A program made the position numbers and the translations under genes. From contig NZ_CP051516.1 of the NCBI RefSeq assembly GCF_012689525.1, positions 2,356,001 to 2,420,000 of the forward strand: 64,000 bases of DNA, given 5' to 3'. This DNA is from Paraburkholderia aromaticivorans. GTDB lineage: Bacteria; Pseudomonadota; Gammaproteobacteria; Burkholderiales; Burkholderiaceae. Shown in pieces: positions 28,911-37,775 of the stretch (position 1 is its first letter; every line of letters begins with the position of its first letter). The notes beneath the pieces were generated by a model. That model worked only from the letters and a program-made list of their open reading frames with translations, was not told where the DNA came from and searched no databases.

Positions 28911-29359
28911 ATGTCCAAGGAAGATGACAACAAGGCCGTTGTAGGCCGCTGGTTTACCGACTTCTGGGGCAAGACCTGCAGCCTCGACATCGTCGACGAA
29001 CTCGCTGCGCCTGACATGCTTCTTCAATACTCGCTGCACGAACCGCGCGTGGCCGCGAGGACATCAAGGCCTTCATGAGCGGGTTCCGCGAAGCCTTCCC
29101 GGACCTCAACTTCTGGGGCGCCGCCGATCTCATCGCCGAGGGGGACTATGTCGTTGGCCGTTGGGAGGGTGGCGGCACACATACCGGTCCGGCATTCCGC
29201 GACTTCCTCTTCGGATCGTTGCCTGCGGCGACCGGCCGGACCATGCGCTTTACCGGCACCACCGTGTTACGGCTCAAAGACGGCATGATCGTCGAAGAAA
29301 TCGGCCTGGACGACGGCGTCACCGCCCTGCGGCAACTCGGACTCATCAAGCCAGCGTGA
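28911..29359 (+). pseudogene. SnoaL-like polyketide cyclase/ester cyclase, frameshifted
   Basis: Two overlapping frames together encode one SnoaL-type NTF2-fold protein of about 149 residues. The first part begins MSKEDDNKAVVGRWFTDFWG and runs to LHEPR. After a +1 shift near 29045-29055 the frame continues GREDIKAFMSGFREAFPDLN to the stop, giving the family pattern (DIKAF...FREAFPDL...VGRWEGGGTHTGPAFRDFLFG). In the original frame translation ends at TGA 29076-29078. GAGGAA precedes the ATG. A one-base deletion (or sequencing error) would explain this; the downstream half has a possible ATG but no ribosome site. Confidence 0.75.
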
Positions 29360-29546
29360 TCGAAGACGCGGCGCTTCCGGTATCGTCCAACGTCGCCCAG
29401 TGCAACTGACGATACAACGGGCCGGGGCGCCGCGGCCCGTTGTATCGGAAGTTAAATGCGGCCTTGGGCGCGAGGCAAAACCCGTGAGCCGTGTGCGGCA
29501 GCAACCGGCGCCAGGAGTCGGCCGGGAGTAACGGACACACGCCCGA

Positions 29547-30227
29547 TCACACCTCACCGACCACCGCGGCATTAAGCGCCAGCGAGAGCGCGCCAACCAG
29601 CACAAGACTCAACGCCCACACCGCATCCAGATTGAACCAGCTCCGCGACACGAACTTCAACCCCAGGTAACGATAGACCAGCCAGGCCAGAAGCCCACCG
29701 GCAACCATCATTGCGCAAGCATGCACACACGAGACGAGCAGCGCCATGCCCAGATTCGCTTCGATCAGGGATTGCGCGGCCCGATGCCCTCGATCCATGC
29801 CATAAGCGCTACACAGCCCGAGGTAGATGGGGACGAGCATCAGTCCGGCGCCGTGCGCAATGGCAACGGCGAACGACCACAGCGTGAGCCGTGACGGCGG
29901 AATTCGCACGAGGACACGCGGATGGCGTCGCCGGATCAGCAGGAAAACGCCAAAGCCGATCACGAGCACACTGGCGCCGACCTGTATCGCGTGCTGCCAG
30001 GCGAGCAGGAGCGTCAGTATGGCGAACGGCAGCATCACCAGTAACACGGCCAGCACGTGCCCAACCGCGAGATAGACGAGCGCGCTGAACAGCGCCCGCG
30101 CGCGCCGCTCCATCAGGCCGCTCGACACGGCGAGCGGCCACCCCATCGCCGGGTTGATCCCGTGATAGAGACCGCTCGCCAGAATGGCCAGCCACAGGCC
30201 GGTCTGCGACCAGCCTCCCCCAATCAA
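29547..30227 (-). CDS. Polytopic membrane protein coupled to methanethiol oxidase
   Basis: A 226-residue protein with about six hydrophobic segments. Its N-terminal helix carries LASGLYHGINPAMGWPLAV, reminiscent of the His-containing first helix of NicO-type metal or cation exporters, but similarity is only suggestive. The best start is a TTG overlapping the methanethiol oxidase stop (TTGA) with GGTGGG just upstream; a longer frame would overlap that gene by 100 bp. The tight coupling implies a role linked to the oxidase, for instance metal supply or product export. Confidence 0.7.
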   Translation of the reverse strand: MIGGGWSQTGLWLAILASGLYHGINPAMGWPLAVSSGLMERRARALFSALVYLAVGHVLAVLLVMLPFAILTLLLAWQHAIQVGASVLVIGFGVFLLIRRRHPRVLVRIPPSRLTLWSFAVAIAHGAGLMLVPIYLGLCSAYGMDRGHRAAQSLIEANLGMALLVSCVHACAMMVAGGLLAWLVYRYLGLKFVSRSWFNLDAVWALSLVLVGALSLALNAAVVGEV

Positions 30228-31630
30228 ACGCCCACCGACGGGTAACAGAACGAATCGGTCGAGCAGTCTCCGCCTTCGAGCCGGATCTGATGAGCCCGGT
30301 ATCCGTCCGGAAACGTCACCCAATAGTCATCGGCCAACGCGAGCCCGCCACCGGGTTCGGCCCGCGCCATGACCTGCGCCGCCGGCACGCCGTCCGGGTA
30401 GAACTGGTTGTCCCACGTCGAATAGAGCGAGTTGGTCCAGTAGACACGCTTGCCGTCGCGGCTGATCTCCACCATCTGCGGACCACCCGCAAAGGTCTTG
30501 CCGTTCGTATGAGGCGCGCGCCGAACGATCCCGCCGATATGAACCGATCCCGTGAGCTTCGGCTTGCGGGGTTCGGTCACGTCGTACTGGCGCATCTCGC
30601 CGGTGCCCCAACAGGCGACGTACAGGAATTTGTCGTCGATGGAGAGATCGATGTCCGTGACGAGCGGCGGCACCGCGCCGAAACCCTGCAGCAACGGCGG
30701 CAGCAGTTCGGTGGCTGCGGGCTCGGGCGGAATGGTCGCGGTCTTCTCGATGTGAAACTCGCCCCCTTCGCGCCACCAGGTCCAGATCGACCCTTCCAGA
30801 TTCGTCGTATCGACCACCACGCCGATAAAGCCGTACTCGCGGCTCGGATCGTGCGCGGGCCGCACTTCGAGCGCCATCTGATGGTTCGCGCCGAGATCGA
30901 GCGTCTGCACGTTGCGCCGACCTCGCAGATCCCAGAAGTGGATCCGGTGCCCGTATTTGTTCGACAGCAGATCCTCGGGGACGATGCCGTTCTCGAATTG
31001 CGGCGGCAATGCCCATTCGCTCGACACCATATAGTCGCGCGGCAGGTTCCACCAGAAATCGTAGTGCTTCTCCTGCGACCCGCGATCGATCTCCCAGCGG
31101 CCGAGCACCTCGAACGTTTCGCAGTCCATGATGAAGATGCCCGGCGGCCCGTCGGTGCCATCTTCGCCCGCGCCGCCGAGCGTGCTGACGTAAATCCCTT
31201 CCGGCCCGCAATGAATGGTATGCGGCCGCGAGTAACCCGTTTTGCGGAAAATTTCCTCGGGCTCGATGATCTTGTGAATCTTCGCCTGGGTCGGATGCGG
31301 ATGGGTGTCCACGATGTAAATGCGTGACGAACGCATGCCCGGAATGATCAGATAGCGTCGCTCGAGGAACGCGTGGCCGGTCAGCGGCGAAAGCGACGAC
31401 GAGCAGGCATTCCAGCCGAAATGATGGAATTCGTCCCCTTTGTTCGGCACCGGCACGGTGTGAACCACCTGGCTGTAGGTGGGCGAGCCGGGCTTCACGT
31501 CAATGACGGCGAGCGCGTCGGGCTGCGAGAAGTCAGGGCTGAGAAGCACCGTGTAGGCGTACTCTTCCGCGGGCGCATCCATCGCGAGTTTCGGTGACGC
31601 ATGGAACGTGGGATCTGGGCGCATACCCAT
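30224..31630 (-). CDS. mtoX: Methanethiol oxidase / selenium-binding protein (SBP56 family)
   Basis: A 468-residue SBP56-family protein. Bacterial members (MtoX) are copper-dependent methanethiol oxidases producing formaldehyde, sulfide and hydrogen peroxide. The conserved features are all present: KGDEFHHFGWNACSSSL, SRPHTIHCGPEGIYVSTLGG, EKHYDFWWNLPRDYMVSSEW, IGGIVRRAPHTNG and the family C-terminus QIRLEGGDCSTDSFCYP. The listed histidines are the presumed metal ligands. No signal peptide is obvious. AAGGAG lies 9 nt before the ATG. The position at the end of a sulfonate-uptake cluster fits disposal of methanethiol released from organosulfur compounds. Confidence 0.88.
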   Translation of the reverse strand: MGMRPDPTFHASPKLAMDAPAEEYAYTVLLSPDFSQPDALAVIDVKPGSPTYSQVVHTVPVPNKGDEFHHFGWNACSSSLSPLTGHAFLERRYLIIPGMRSSRIYIVDTHPHPTQAKIHKIIEPEEIFRKTGYSRPHTIHCGPEGIYVSTLGGAGEDGTDGPPGIFIMDCETFEVLGRWEIDRGSQEKHYDFWWNLPRDYMVSSEWALPPQFENGIVPEDLLSNKYGHRIHFWDLRGRRNVQTLDLGANHQMALEVRPAHDPSREYGFIGVVVDTTNLEGSIWTWWREGGEFHIEKTATIPPEPAATELLPPLLQGFGAVPPLVTDIDLSIDDKFLYVACWGTGEMRQYDVTEPRKPKLTGSVHIGGIVRRAPHTNGKTFAGGPQMVEISRDGKRVYWTNSLYSTWDNQFYPDGVPAAQVMARAEPGGGLALADDYWVTFPDGYRAHQIRLEGGDCSTDSFCYPSVGV

Positions 31631-31937
31631 GGCGAGTTCTCCTTGTCTATCCGGTTCGGGGCCAGGGCGTTCGCGTATTCACCGTCATGGACGGGCCGCT
31701 CGCCTTGTTACGAAACATCGTGCGTCAATGAGATACACGGCCCGTTGGCGGAGGACCGTGGCGCAGCTTTAGATTTGTAGTCCACGGCGGCAGCGAGAGC
31801 AACCGAGAGTTTCGCCAACTTTTTGTGCGGCGCAGCGTTAGTCGTGTGCAAGCGCCCTGCTGCACTATCCTACTCGCCAACGCGATGCGCCGCCGTTCGT
31901 CCCGCACGGCGTGCGCGTTCGGTGCCCTGAAGATCCC
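31631..31937. other. Intergenic region, 307 bp
   Basis: Between the ABC permease (end of the minus-strand importer operon) and mtoX, both on the minus strand. Probably holds the mtoX promoter; no motif recognised. Confidence 0.35.
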
Positions 31938-32816
31938 TCAGTGCTGCACGCCCCAGCGCCGCACGGTCACGCGTTCGAGCGTATCGAACACCAGGTGCTC
32001 GATCAGCAAGCCGATCACGATCACCGCGGCAAGGCCCGCGAAAACGCGGTCCGTATACAGCTCGTTGCGATTCTGGAAGATGTACCAGCCGAGGCCGCCG
32101 CTGCCCGAACTCGCGCCGAACACGAGTTCGGCGGCAATCAGCGTACGCCAGGCAAACGCCCAGCCCACCCGCAAGCCCGCCAGAATCGCCGGCAACGCCG
32201 CCGGCACCAGAATCAGCAGCACATGGCGCATGCCGGTGAGCCCGTAGTTGCGGCCGGTCATGCGCAGCGTCGCCGGCACCGACTGGAAGCCGGAATAGGT
32301 GTTCAGCGCGAGCGGCCAGAGCACCGAATGGACCAGCACGAACAGCAGGCTGCCGGTGCCGAGGCCGAACCAGAGCAACGCGAGCGGCAACAGCGCAATG
32401 GACGGCAACGGGTTGAACATCGCCGTCAGCATCGAGAGGACATCGCGGCCCAGACGCGTCGACACCGCGAGCGACGTCAGCACGAAGGCGAGCGCCGCGC
32501 CGAGCAGATAGCCGCGCAGCAGCACGGACATCGATACGGCGGTTTTTTGCAGCAGCTCGCCGGACCACACGCCTTGTACGAACGCGCTGAACGTCGCGCC
32601 GAAAGTGGGCAGCAGCAGATCGTTGTCGATCGCGCGCGCGGCGATTTCCCAGATGCCGATCAACACCAGCGCAATCAGCGTCTTGCGCAACCAGCTCTGC
32701 GCGAAGATGCGCTTGCCGAGCGGCAGCGGCGCTTCGAGCACGAGTTCGCCGAGCGGTTCGAGCGGACGCTCGTACTCCTCGCGAACCGGCGGCAGCAAAG
32801 TGGCGGGAGAACTCAT
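31938..32816 (-). CDS. ABC transporter permease (SsuC/TauC type)
   Basis: A 292-residue inner-membrane permease with about six helices. The cytoplasmic EAA loop is present (TLRMTGRNYGLTGMRHVLLILVPAALPAI, in two parts around residues 195-222), and the sequence is of the nitrate/sulfonate/taurine class. Its ATG overlaps the ATPase stop by 4 nt (ATGA), so it forms one unit with the ATPase and the binding protein upstream. Likely substrate: sulfonates, judged from the adjoining dioxygenase and sulfite dehydrogenase genes. Confidence 0.88.
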   Translation of the reverse strand: MSSPATLLPPVREEYERPLEPLGELVLEAPLPLGKRIFAQSWLRKTLIALVLIGIWEIAARAIDNDLLLPTFGATFSAFVQGVWSGELLQKTAVSMSVLLRGYLLGAALAFVLTSLAVSTRLGRDVLSMLTAMFNPLPSIALLPLALLWFGLGTGSLLFVLVHSVLWPLALNTYSGFQSVPATLRMTGRNYGLTGMRHVLLILVPAALPAILAGLRVGWAFAWRTLIAAELVFGASSGSGGLGWYIFQNRNELYTDRVFAGLAAVIVIGLLIEHLVFDTLERVTVRRWGVQH

Positions 32817-33643
32817 TGCCCAGCCTCCGTCTCTTCGAACAACAGGTGATGAATACGCGCGACGCTGCGCTGAAAATCGCTGCGTCCGAAACTGTCCTGC
32901 GAATATTGATGGCTGTTGAGCTCCGCGCGCACACGGCCGGGATGCGGCGACAGCAACAGAATGCGATTGCCTACCACCAGCGCTTCCTCGATCGAATGCG
33001 TGACGAACAGCAAGGTGAAGTTCACTTCCTCCCACAGACGCAGCAATTCTTCCTGCATCTTGCGGCGAGTTAGCGCGTCGAGCGCGGCGAAGGGCTCGTC
33101 CATCAGCAGCACGCGTGGCTGCATCGCCAGCGCGCGGGCAATCGCGACGCGCTGCTTCATGCCGCCCGACAACGTATGCGGATAAGCATTGGCAAACGAC
33201 GCCAGCCCGACCTTCTCCAGATAATGCAGCGCCCGCTCCTTGGCCTCCGCGCGCGAGAGCTTCTTCGCGACACGCAACGGAAAGGCGACGTTCTGCAGCA
33301 CCGTCTTCCACGGCGGCAACTGGTCAAATTCCTGAAACACGACAATGCGATCCGCGCCGGGACCGCGCACAGTCTGGCCGTCGAGCGAAATGCTGCCGGA
33401 CGTCGGTTCGATAAAGCCGGCCACCGCCTTGAGCAGGGTCGACTTGCCACAACCGGACGGTCCGAGCAGCACGAAACGGTCGCCGCCGTAGACGTCGAAA
33501 CTCACGTCGTGGGTTGCGCGCACGATCCGCTCACGCGTGCGGTATTCGAGGTTGACGTTTTCGACGGCGAGCAGTCTTTCACTGGTCGCCGGTGTGGCAG
33601 CTTCTGCGGGGTTCGGAAACAGCAAGGTAGGATTGGCCACCAT
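32813..33643 (-). CDS. ABC transporter ATP-binding protein (SsuB/TauB type)
   Basis: A 276-residue ATPase: Walker A GPSGCGKST, Q-loop FQEFDQLPPWKTV, signature LSGGMKQRVAIARAL, Walker B VLLMDEPFAALDAL, and the switch histidine FVTHSIEEAL. The LPPWKTV loop is characteristic of nitrate/sulfonate/taurine importers. GGGAG before the ATG at 33643 sets the start; 56 upstream codons in the open frame have no similarity. Coupled to the permease gene. Confidence 0.92.
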   Translation of the reverse strand: MVANPTLLFPNPAEAATPATSERLLAVENVNLEYRTRERIVRATHDVSFDVYGGDRFVLLGPSGCGKSTLLKAVAGFIEPTSGSISLDGQTVRGPGADRIVVFQEFDQLPPWKTVLQNVAFPLRVAKKLSRAEAKERALHYLEKVGLASFANAYPHTLSGGMKQRVAIARALAMQPRVLLMDEPFAALDALTRRKMQEELLRLWEEVNFTLLFVTHSIEEALVVGNRILLLSPHPGRVRAELNSHQYSQDSFGRSDFQRSVARIHHLLFEETEAGQ

Positions 33644-33713
33644 CAGATCGCTCCCTGTAAGCCGACCACTCGGGCCGTTGAATATCCGGCGATGCTCGCG
33701 TAAGCATTCATGT

Positions 33714-34766
33714 TCAGCTACCCGCGGCGGTCGCCGGGTCGTCGAAGAAATAGTCCTTCCAGGACTTCGGTTCGTTCTTGATCGCGCCGACGCGATGCAT
33801 GAACTGCGCAAGCCCGAACGTGTTCTGCGGTGCGACCTTGAACTGCACCTGCGGATCCTTGATGACCTTCAGCAGCAGACTGCGGTCGATCTTCGATTGA
33901 TTCGTGCGGATGTAGATATCGGCCGCGGCATCGGGATTTGCCGTGATGAAGCGCGCCGCGTCGGCCAGTGCGTCGACGAATGCGCGGTAGGTCTTCGGAT
34001 TGTTGTCGCGGAATTTTTCCGTCGCGTACAGGACGGTCGCCGAACTCGGACCGCCTAGCACGTCGTATGAATTCAGCACGATGTGCGCCTTCGGATTGCC
34101 CGCCAGCTCCTGCTCCTGAAACGGCGGATTGCCGAAGTGTCCGGTGATTTCCGTGCCGCCCGCGATGATCGCCGCGGCCGCGTCGGGATGCGGCAAAGCC
34201 TGCGTGAACTTGTCGAGGCGGTTGTAATCCTTGTCACCCCAGCGTTTCGCCGCCGCGTATTGCAGCACGCGCGATTGCACCGACACGTTGACGGCCGGCA
34301 CCGCGATGCGGTCCTTCTCGGTGAAGTCGGCAATCGTCTTGACGTTGGGATTGTTGCTGATGAGGTAATACGGCAGATTGCCGAGCGACGCCACGCCCTT
34401 CACGTTCTGCTTGCCGTGCGTGCGATCCCAGATCGTCAGCAAGGGGCCGACGCCCGCGCCGGCGATATCCACCGCGCCGGAGAGCAGCGCGTCGTTGACG
34501 GCGGCGCCGCCCGAGAGCTTCACCCAGTCGACCTTGATATCGAGCCCCTGCTTGCGCCCTTCCTTCTCGACAAACTGCTGATCGCGCGCCACGTTCAGCA
34601 GCAGATAGACGATACCGAACTGCTCGGCCACGCGAATCTGCCCTTCAGCATGCGCGGGCACGGCTGCGCCGAGACCGGCCACAGCCGTCGACAGAGTCAG
34701 CAGCGTCGCGGTCAAACGGCGAGCAAAAGACGACCGCGCAGCGGTCGGGCGAAACATGGCGAGCAT
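33714..34766 (-). CDS. ABC transporter substrate-binding protein (SsuA/TauA type)
   Basis: A 350-residue periplasmic binding protein. The signal peptide ends at AAVPAHA|EG. The fold follows the nitrate/sulfonate/taurine group: IRVAEQFGIVYLLLNVARDQ, the GGAAVNDALLSGAVDIAGAG loop and a PDAAAAIIAGGTEITGHFGN ligand-site region. It is the first gene of the SBP-ATPase-permease importer and follows the TauD-type dioxygenase gene by 68 bp. The precise sulfur compound is unknown. Confidence 0.9.
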   Translation of the reverse strand: MLAMFRPTAARSSFARRLTATLLTLSTAVAGLGAAVPAHAEGQIRVAEQFGIVYLLLNVARDQQFVEKEGRKQGLDIKVDWVKLSGGAAVNDALLSGAVDIAGAGVGPLLTIWDRTHGKQNVKGVASLGNLPYYLISNNPNVKTIADFTEKDRIAVPAVNVSVQSRVLQYAAAKRWGDKDYNRLDKFTQALPHPDAAAAIIAGGTEITGHFGNPPFQEQELAGNPKAHIVLNSYDVLGGPSSATVLYATEKFRDNNPKTYRAFVDALADAARFITANPDAAADIYIRTNQSKIDRSLLLKVIKDPQVQFKVAPQNTFGLAQFMHRVGAIKNEPKSWKDYFFDDPATAAGS

Positions 34767-34834
34767 CAGAACTCCGGTCAGCGTGTGAGCGTGTTGTTTT
34801 GGTTAAAGCAGGGGTAAAGCGAGGCGCGTTGCTT

Positions 34835-35743
34835 TCAGAACGGCACGTCGCCTTCAATCGTCGTGCGATACAGTTTGCGGCGCAGATGATCCGGCGTGCC
34901 GGCCGCAAGATGCATCAATGAGCGGTTGTCCCAGAACACCATGTCGTGTTCGGCCCATTGATGCCGGTATAGATGCTCGGGGCGCACGCTATGCGCGAAG
35001 AGTTCATCGAGTAATTGCATGCTCTCGTCTTCCGGCAAACCGATCACGCGGGTCGTGAAATGCTCGCCGACAAAGAGCGCCTTGCGTCCGGTCTCCGGAT
35101 GCGTGCGCACGATCGGATGCACCACCGGCTTTACCTGCGCGATCTGCTCGGCGGAGAGATTCGGTCGCCACGGGCTGCGCTTTTGCAGCTCGGCGTACTT
35201 CGCGAGATACGTGTGTTCCGCCGAACGTCCTTCCACAGCGGCACGCAAATGCGCGGGCAACGTGTCGTACGCCAGATGCATGTTGGCGAACAGCGTGTCG
35301 CCGCCTTCCGAAGGCAATTCCTGCGCGTGCAGCAGCGAGCCGAGGCTCGGTGTCTCCTTGTACGACAGGTCGGAATGCCAGTAATGACCGGCATCGCCGA
35401 GACCGATCGGCTGGCCGTTCTCGACGATGTTGGAGACGACCAGCACCTCCGGATAGCCGTTCAACTGGAACTGATGCAGCACATGAATCTGCAGCGGACC
35501 GAAGCGGCGGCTGAAGGCAATCTGCTGATCCGGCGTGATGCGTTGATCGCGAAACACCAGCACGTGATGATCCAGATGCGCGCGGTGAATGCGGCGGAAA
35601 TCGTCGTCGCCGAGCGGCTGGCTGAGATCGAGGCCCAGCACTTCCGCGCCGACGGGGGCGTCGAAAGCGCGAATCTCGATGGGCTGGGCTTGATGAGCGT
35701 GGCCAGTCTCGCTGGCGGCGGTGGGTGCAAAGGCAGTCGTCAC
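34835..35743 (-). CDS. TauD/TfdA-family alpha-ketoglutarate dioxygenase
   Basis: A 302-residue Fe(II)/alpha-ketoglutarate dioxygenase. The metal site is His123-X-Asp125 (GHYWHSDLSY) with the distal histidine in DNRSLMHLAAGTP and the C-terminal alpha-ketoglutarate-binding arginine in LRRKLYRTTIEGD. It probably oxidatively releases sulfite from a sulfonate imported by the neighbouring ABC system. A GTG at 35743 with AGAG upstream is chosen; a TTG 13 codons earlier is also possible. It differs from the second TauD-type protein at 44835 in metal-loop sequence, so the two likely act on different substrates. Confidence 0.88.
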   Translation of the reverse strand: MTTAFAPTAASETGHAHQAQPIEIRAFDAPVGAEVLGLDLSQPLGDDDFRRIHRAHLDHHVLVFRDQRITPDQQIAFSRRFGPLQIHVLHQFQLNGYPEVLVVSNIVENGQPIGLGDAGHYWHSDLSYKETPSLGSLLHAQELPSEGGDTLFANMHLAYDTLPAHLRAAVEGRSAEHTYLAKYAELQKRSPWRPNLSAEQIAQVKPVVHPIVRTHPETGRKALFVGEHFTTRVIGLPEDESMQLLDELFAHSVRPEHLYRHQWAEHDMVFWDNRSLMHLAAGTPDHLRRKLYRTTIEGDVPF

Positions 35744-35926
35744 AGGAAACTCTTGGTCGAATCTGTTCGGAAACGCCGGCAAGGGCGCAGTCAGACGAAT
35801 TTACCGGCACGCACGCACGCCGACAACGAAGCAAATCCGATACTGATATCTGCTGGAGTGATAAACCCGATGCTTTAACGCGCGGCGGGCAGCCGGCCGA
35901 CTCTTGATGTGTCCCCGCGAGGCCCG

Positions 35927-36505
35927 TCAAAGCCGCCCAGGACGCGGGTCGGCGACGAAACCATCGCGATTGGGCATGACCACGCGCGGCAGCGACGCCG
36001 CGTCGAGCCGCGTATTCGCCGGCACGATGCCGTTCTGGTTGAGCAGGAACGCACTCACCGCGTACACCTCGTCGGCGGAAAGCGATTCGGGCGCGGTGTA
36101 GGGCATCGCACGGCGGATGTAGTCGAACAGCGTGGTTGCATACGGCCAGTAACTGCCCACGGTGCGTTTCGGCTTCGCGCTCGTCAACGTGCCCTGCCCG
36201 CCTATCAGTTGATCGCCGAGGCCGCCCTGGCCCTGCGCGCCGTGGCACGCCGCGCATTTCGCGGCGAAGACGTGCGCGCCCGTGGCGACGTCGCCGCTGC
36301 CCGCCGGCAGACCGCGGCCGTCCGGCGCGATGTCGATGTTCCATGCGGCGAGGTCTTGCGCGGTGAGCGGCGTGCCGATGTCGTGGTTCGCCTCGGTGTT
36401 GCGCGCTGACGGCGCCACCGATGAACACGACGCCAGCGCCGTCAGCGACAGCAACGCGGCCAGTGCCACACGAGCGGGCTTGCGCCGGAAAAGCGCCTCA
36501 CGCAT
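35927..36505 (-). CDS. Cytochrome c subunit of sulfite dehydrogenase (SoxD-like)
   Basis: A 192-residue exported c-type cytochrome. The N-terminal hydrophobic signal has a lipobox-like LTALASC (Cys27). One heme-binding motif CAACH lies at residues 84-88, and the sixth-ligand methionine is probably in IRRAMPYTAPESLSADEVYA. The sequence VSAFLLNQNGIVPANTRLDA resembles the C-terminal region of SoxD-type cytochromes. The ATG overlaps the molybdenum subunit gene by 8 nt. It would accept electrons from the molybdenum subunit and pass them to the respiratory chain. Confidence 0.85.
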   Translation of the reverse strand: MREALFRRKPARVALAALLSLTALASCSSVAPSARNTEANHDIGTPLTAQDLAAWNIDIAPDGRGLPAGSGDVATGAHVFAAKCAACHGAQGQGGLGDQLIGGQGTLTSAKPKRTVGSYWPYATTLFDYIRRAMPYTAPESLSADEVYAVSAFLLNQNGIVPANTRLDAASLPRVVMPNRDGFVADPRPGRL

Positions 36506-37775
36506 TTCGCACCTCGCCGCTTGCCTCAACGCGCCATTGCTGAATCGCGTTGTAGTGATATTGCGAGTTGAGACCGCGCGCGGCGACCAGTTCAGCGCGC
36601 GTCGGCTGCACGTAGCCGGTCGAATCGGTGGCGCGCGAGAGAATCGCGGCCGCGCCGCCGTCCCAATGCCAGTCCGCCTCGAAGCGCGTCAACGCGCGAT
36701 CATGGATCGCGCCGACCAGACGCGCGGCGCGCCACGTCGCACCGCCATCGGTCGACACCTCGACCTTGCGGACCGTGCCGCGCCCGGACCAGGCCAGACC
36801 GGTGATCGGGTAGTAGCCGTGGGTGGTGAGGCGATGCCCCGGCGACGGCCGCGTGATCACCGACTTCGCGTCCATCTCGAACGCGAACTGACGCGCGGTG
36901 CCGTTCGGGAGCAGGCTCGTGTACTTCGAGGTTTCCTCGCGCGTTTGCAATGGCGCGTCGACCACCTTCAACCGACGCAGCCACTTGACGTTGGTATTGC
37001 CCTCGAAGCCGGGGACGATCAGCCGCAACGGATAACCGTTCTCCGGGCGCAAGCGTTCGCCGTTTTGCGCGTAGACCACGAGTGCGCGGTCGAGTATCCG
37101 TCCGAGCGGCAAACTGCGCGTCATGGCAGCGGCGTCGGCACCCTCCGCCAGTAACCAGCCGCCCTGTGTTCCGCTTTCGGAGACCGATACACCGCCCACT
37201 TCTTCGAGCAAGGTGGAAAGACGCACGCCGGTCCATTCGCAGCACGACAGCAGACCATGCGTGAGTTGCACGGGCATGCCGCTCGGCCCATTCCATTCAT
37301 TGCCGGTATTACCGGAACATTCGAGAAAATGAATGCGCGATTCGGATGGCAGGCGCAGCAGGTCGTCTATCGTGAACAGTTTCGGCGTCCGCACGAGTCC
37401 GTGAATCGCCAGCCTGTGCTGATCGGGGTCGATGTCGGGCACGCCGCCGTGATGACGTTCGTAGACGAGACCATTGGGCGTGAGCGTGCCGTGCAATTCG
37501 GCGAGCGGCGTCATCGACGAAGCCGCGCCGGGTAACGGCCAAGCGCGTGCACTATGGCGCACGACATCCGCCTCATGCGTCGACGGTACGCCGTACGGAT
37601 GTTCAAGTATGGGTGCGCCTGGCACGCGGCTCGACGGCGCGACCTCGAGCGGCTTGAGCAACTCGCTCGCCGCCGCAGCTTGCGAGGCAACGAGGCTGCC
37701 GAGTGCCAGGCGGCCAAGCACGCGACGGCGACCGCGCGACGGCGGCGCATCCTGCTGGGCGATGCGCGAAGGCAT
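36498..37775 (-). CDS. Sulfite dehydrogenase molybdopterin subunit (SoxC-like)
   Basis: A 425-residue periplasmic molybdoenzyme of the sulfite oxidase/SoxC family. An N-terminal twin-arginine-like leader (RRRVLGRLALGS) suggests Tat export. The molybdenum-ligand cysteine is Cys153 in HFLECSGNTGNEWNG. The GYPLRLIVPGFEGNTNVKWL and C-terminal TDSTGYVQPTRAELVA segments are typical. Thiosulfate-oxidising SoxXYZAB genes are absent nearby, so this pair more likely oxidises sulfite released from sulfonates. The start overlaps the MFS transporter stop (TAATG). Tightly coupled to the cytochrome gene. Confidence 0.9.
   Translation of the reverse strand: MPSRIAQQDAPPSRGRRRVLGRLALGSLVASQAAAASELLKPLEVAPSSRVPGAPILEHPYGVPSTHEADVVRHSARAWPLPGAASSMTPLAELHGTLTPNGLVYERHHGGVPDIDPDQHRLAIHGLVRTPKLFTIDDLLRLPSESRIHFLECSGNTGNEWNGPSGMPVQLTHGLLSCCEWTGVRLSTLLEEVGGVSVSESGTQGGWLLAEGADAAAMTRSLPLGRILDRALVVYAQNGERLRPENGYPLRLIVPGFEGNTNVKWLRRLKVVDAPLQTREETSKYTSLLPNGTARQFAFEMDAKSVITRPSPGHRLTTHGYYPITGLAWSGRGTVRKVEVSTDGGATWRAARLVGAIHDRALTRFEADWHWDGGAAAILSRATDSTGYVQPTRAELVAARGLNSQYHYNAIQQWRVEASGEVRNA

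Noticed and set aside
30290..31327. 345-codon plus-strand frame across methanethiol oxidase
   Set aside because: No motif or ribosome site; the minus-strand SBP56 protein is complete and well conserved.
35743..35782. TTG start at 35782 for the TauD-type gene
   Set aside because: Possible, but the GTG at 35743 has a better upstream purine run and gives a typical family N-terminus; not decisive.
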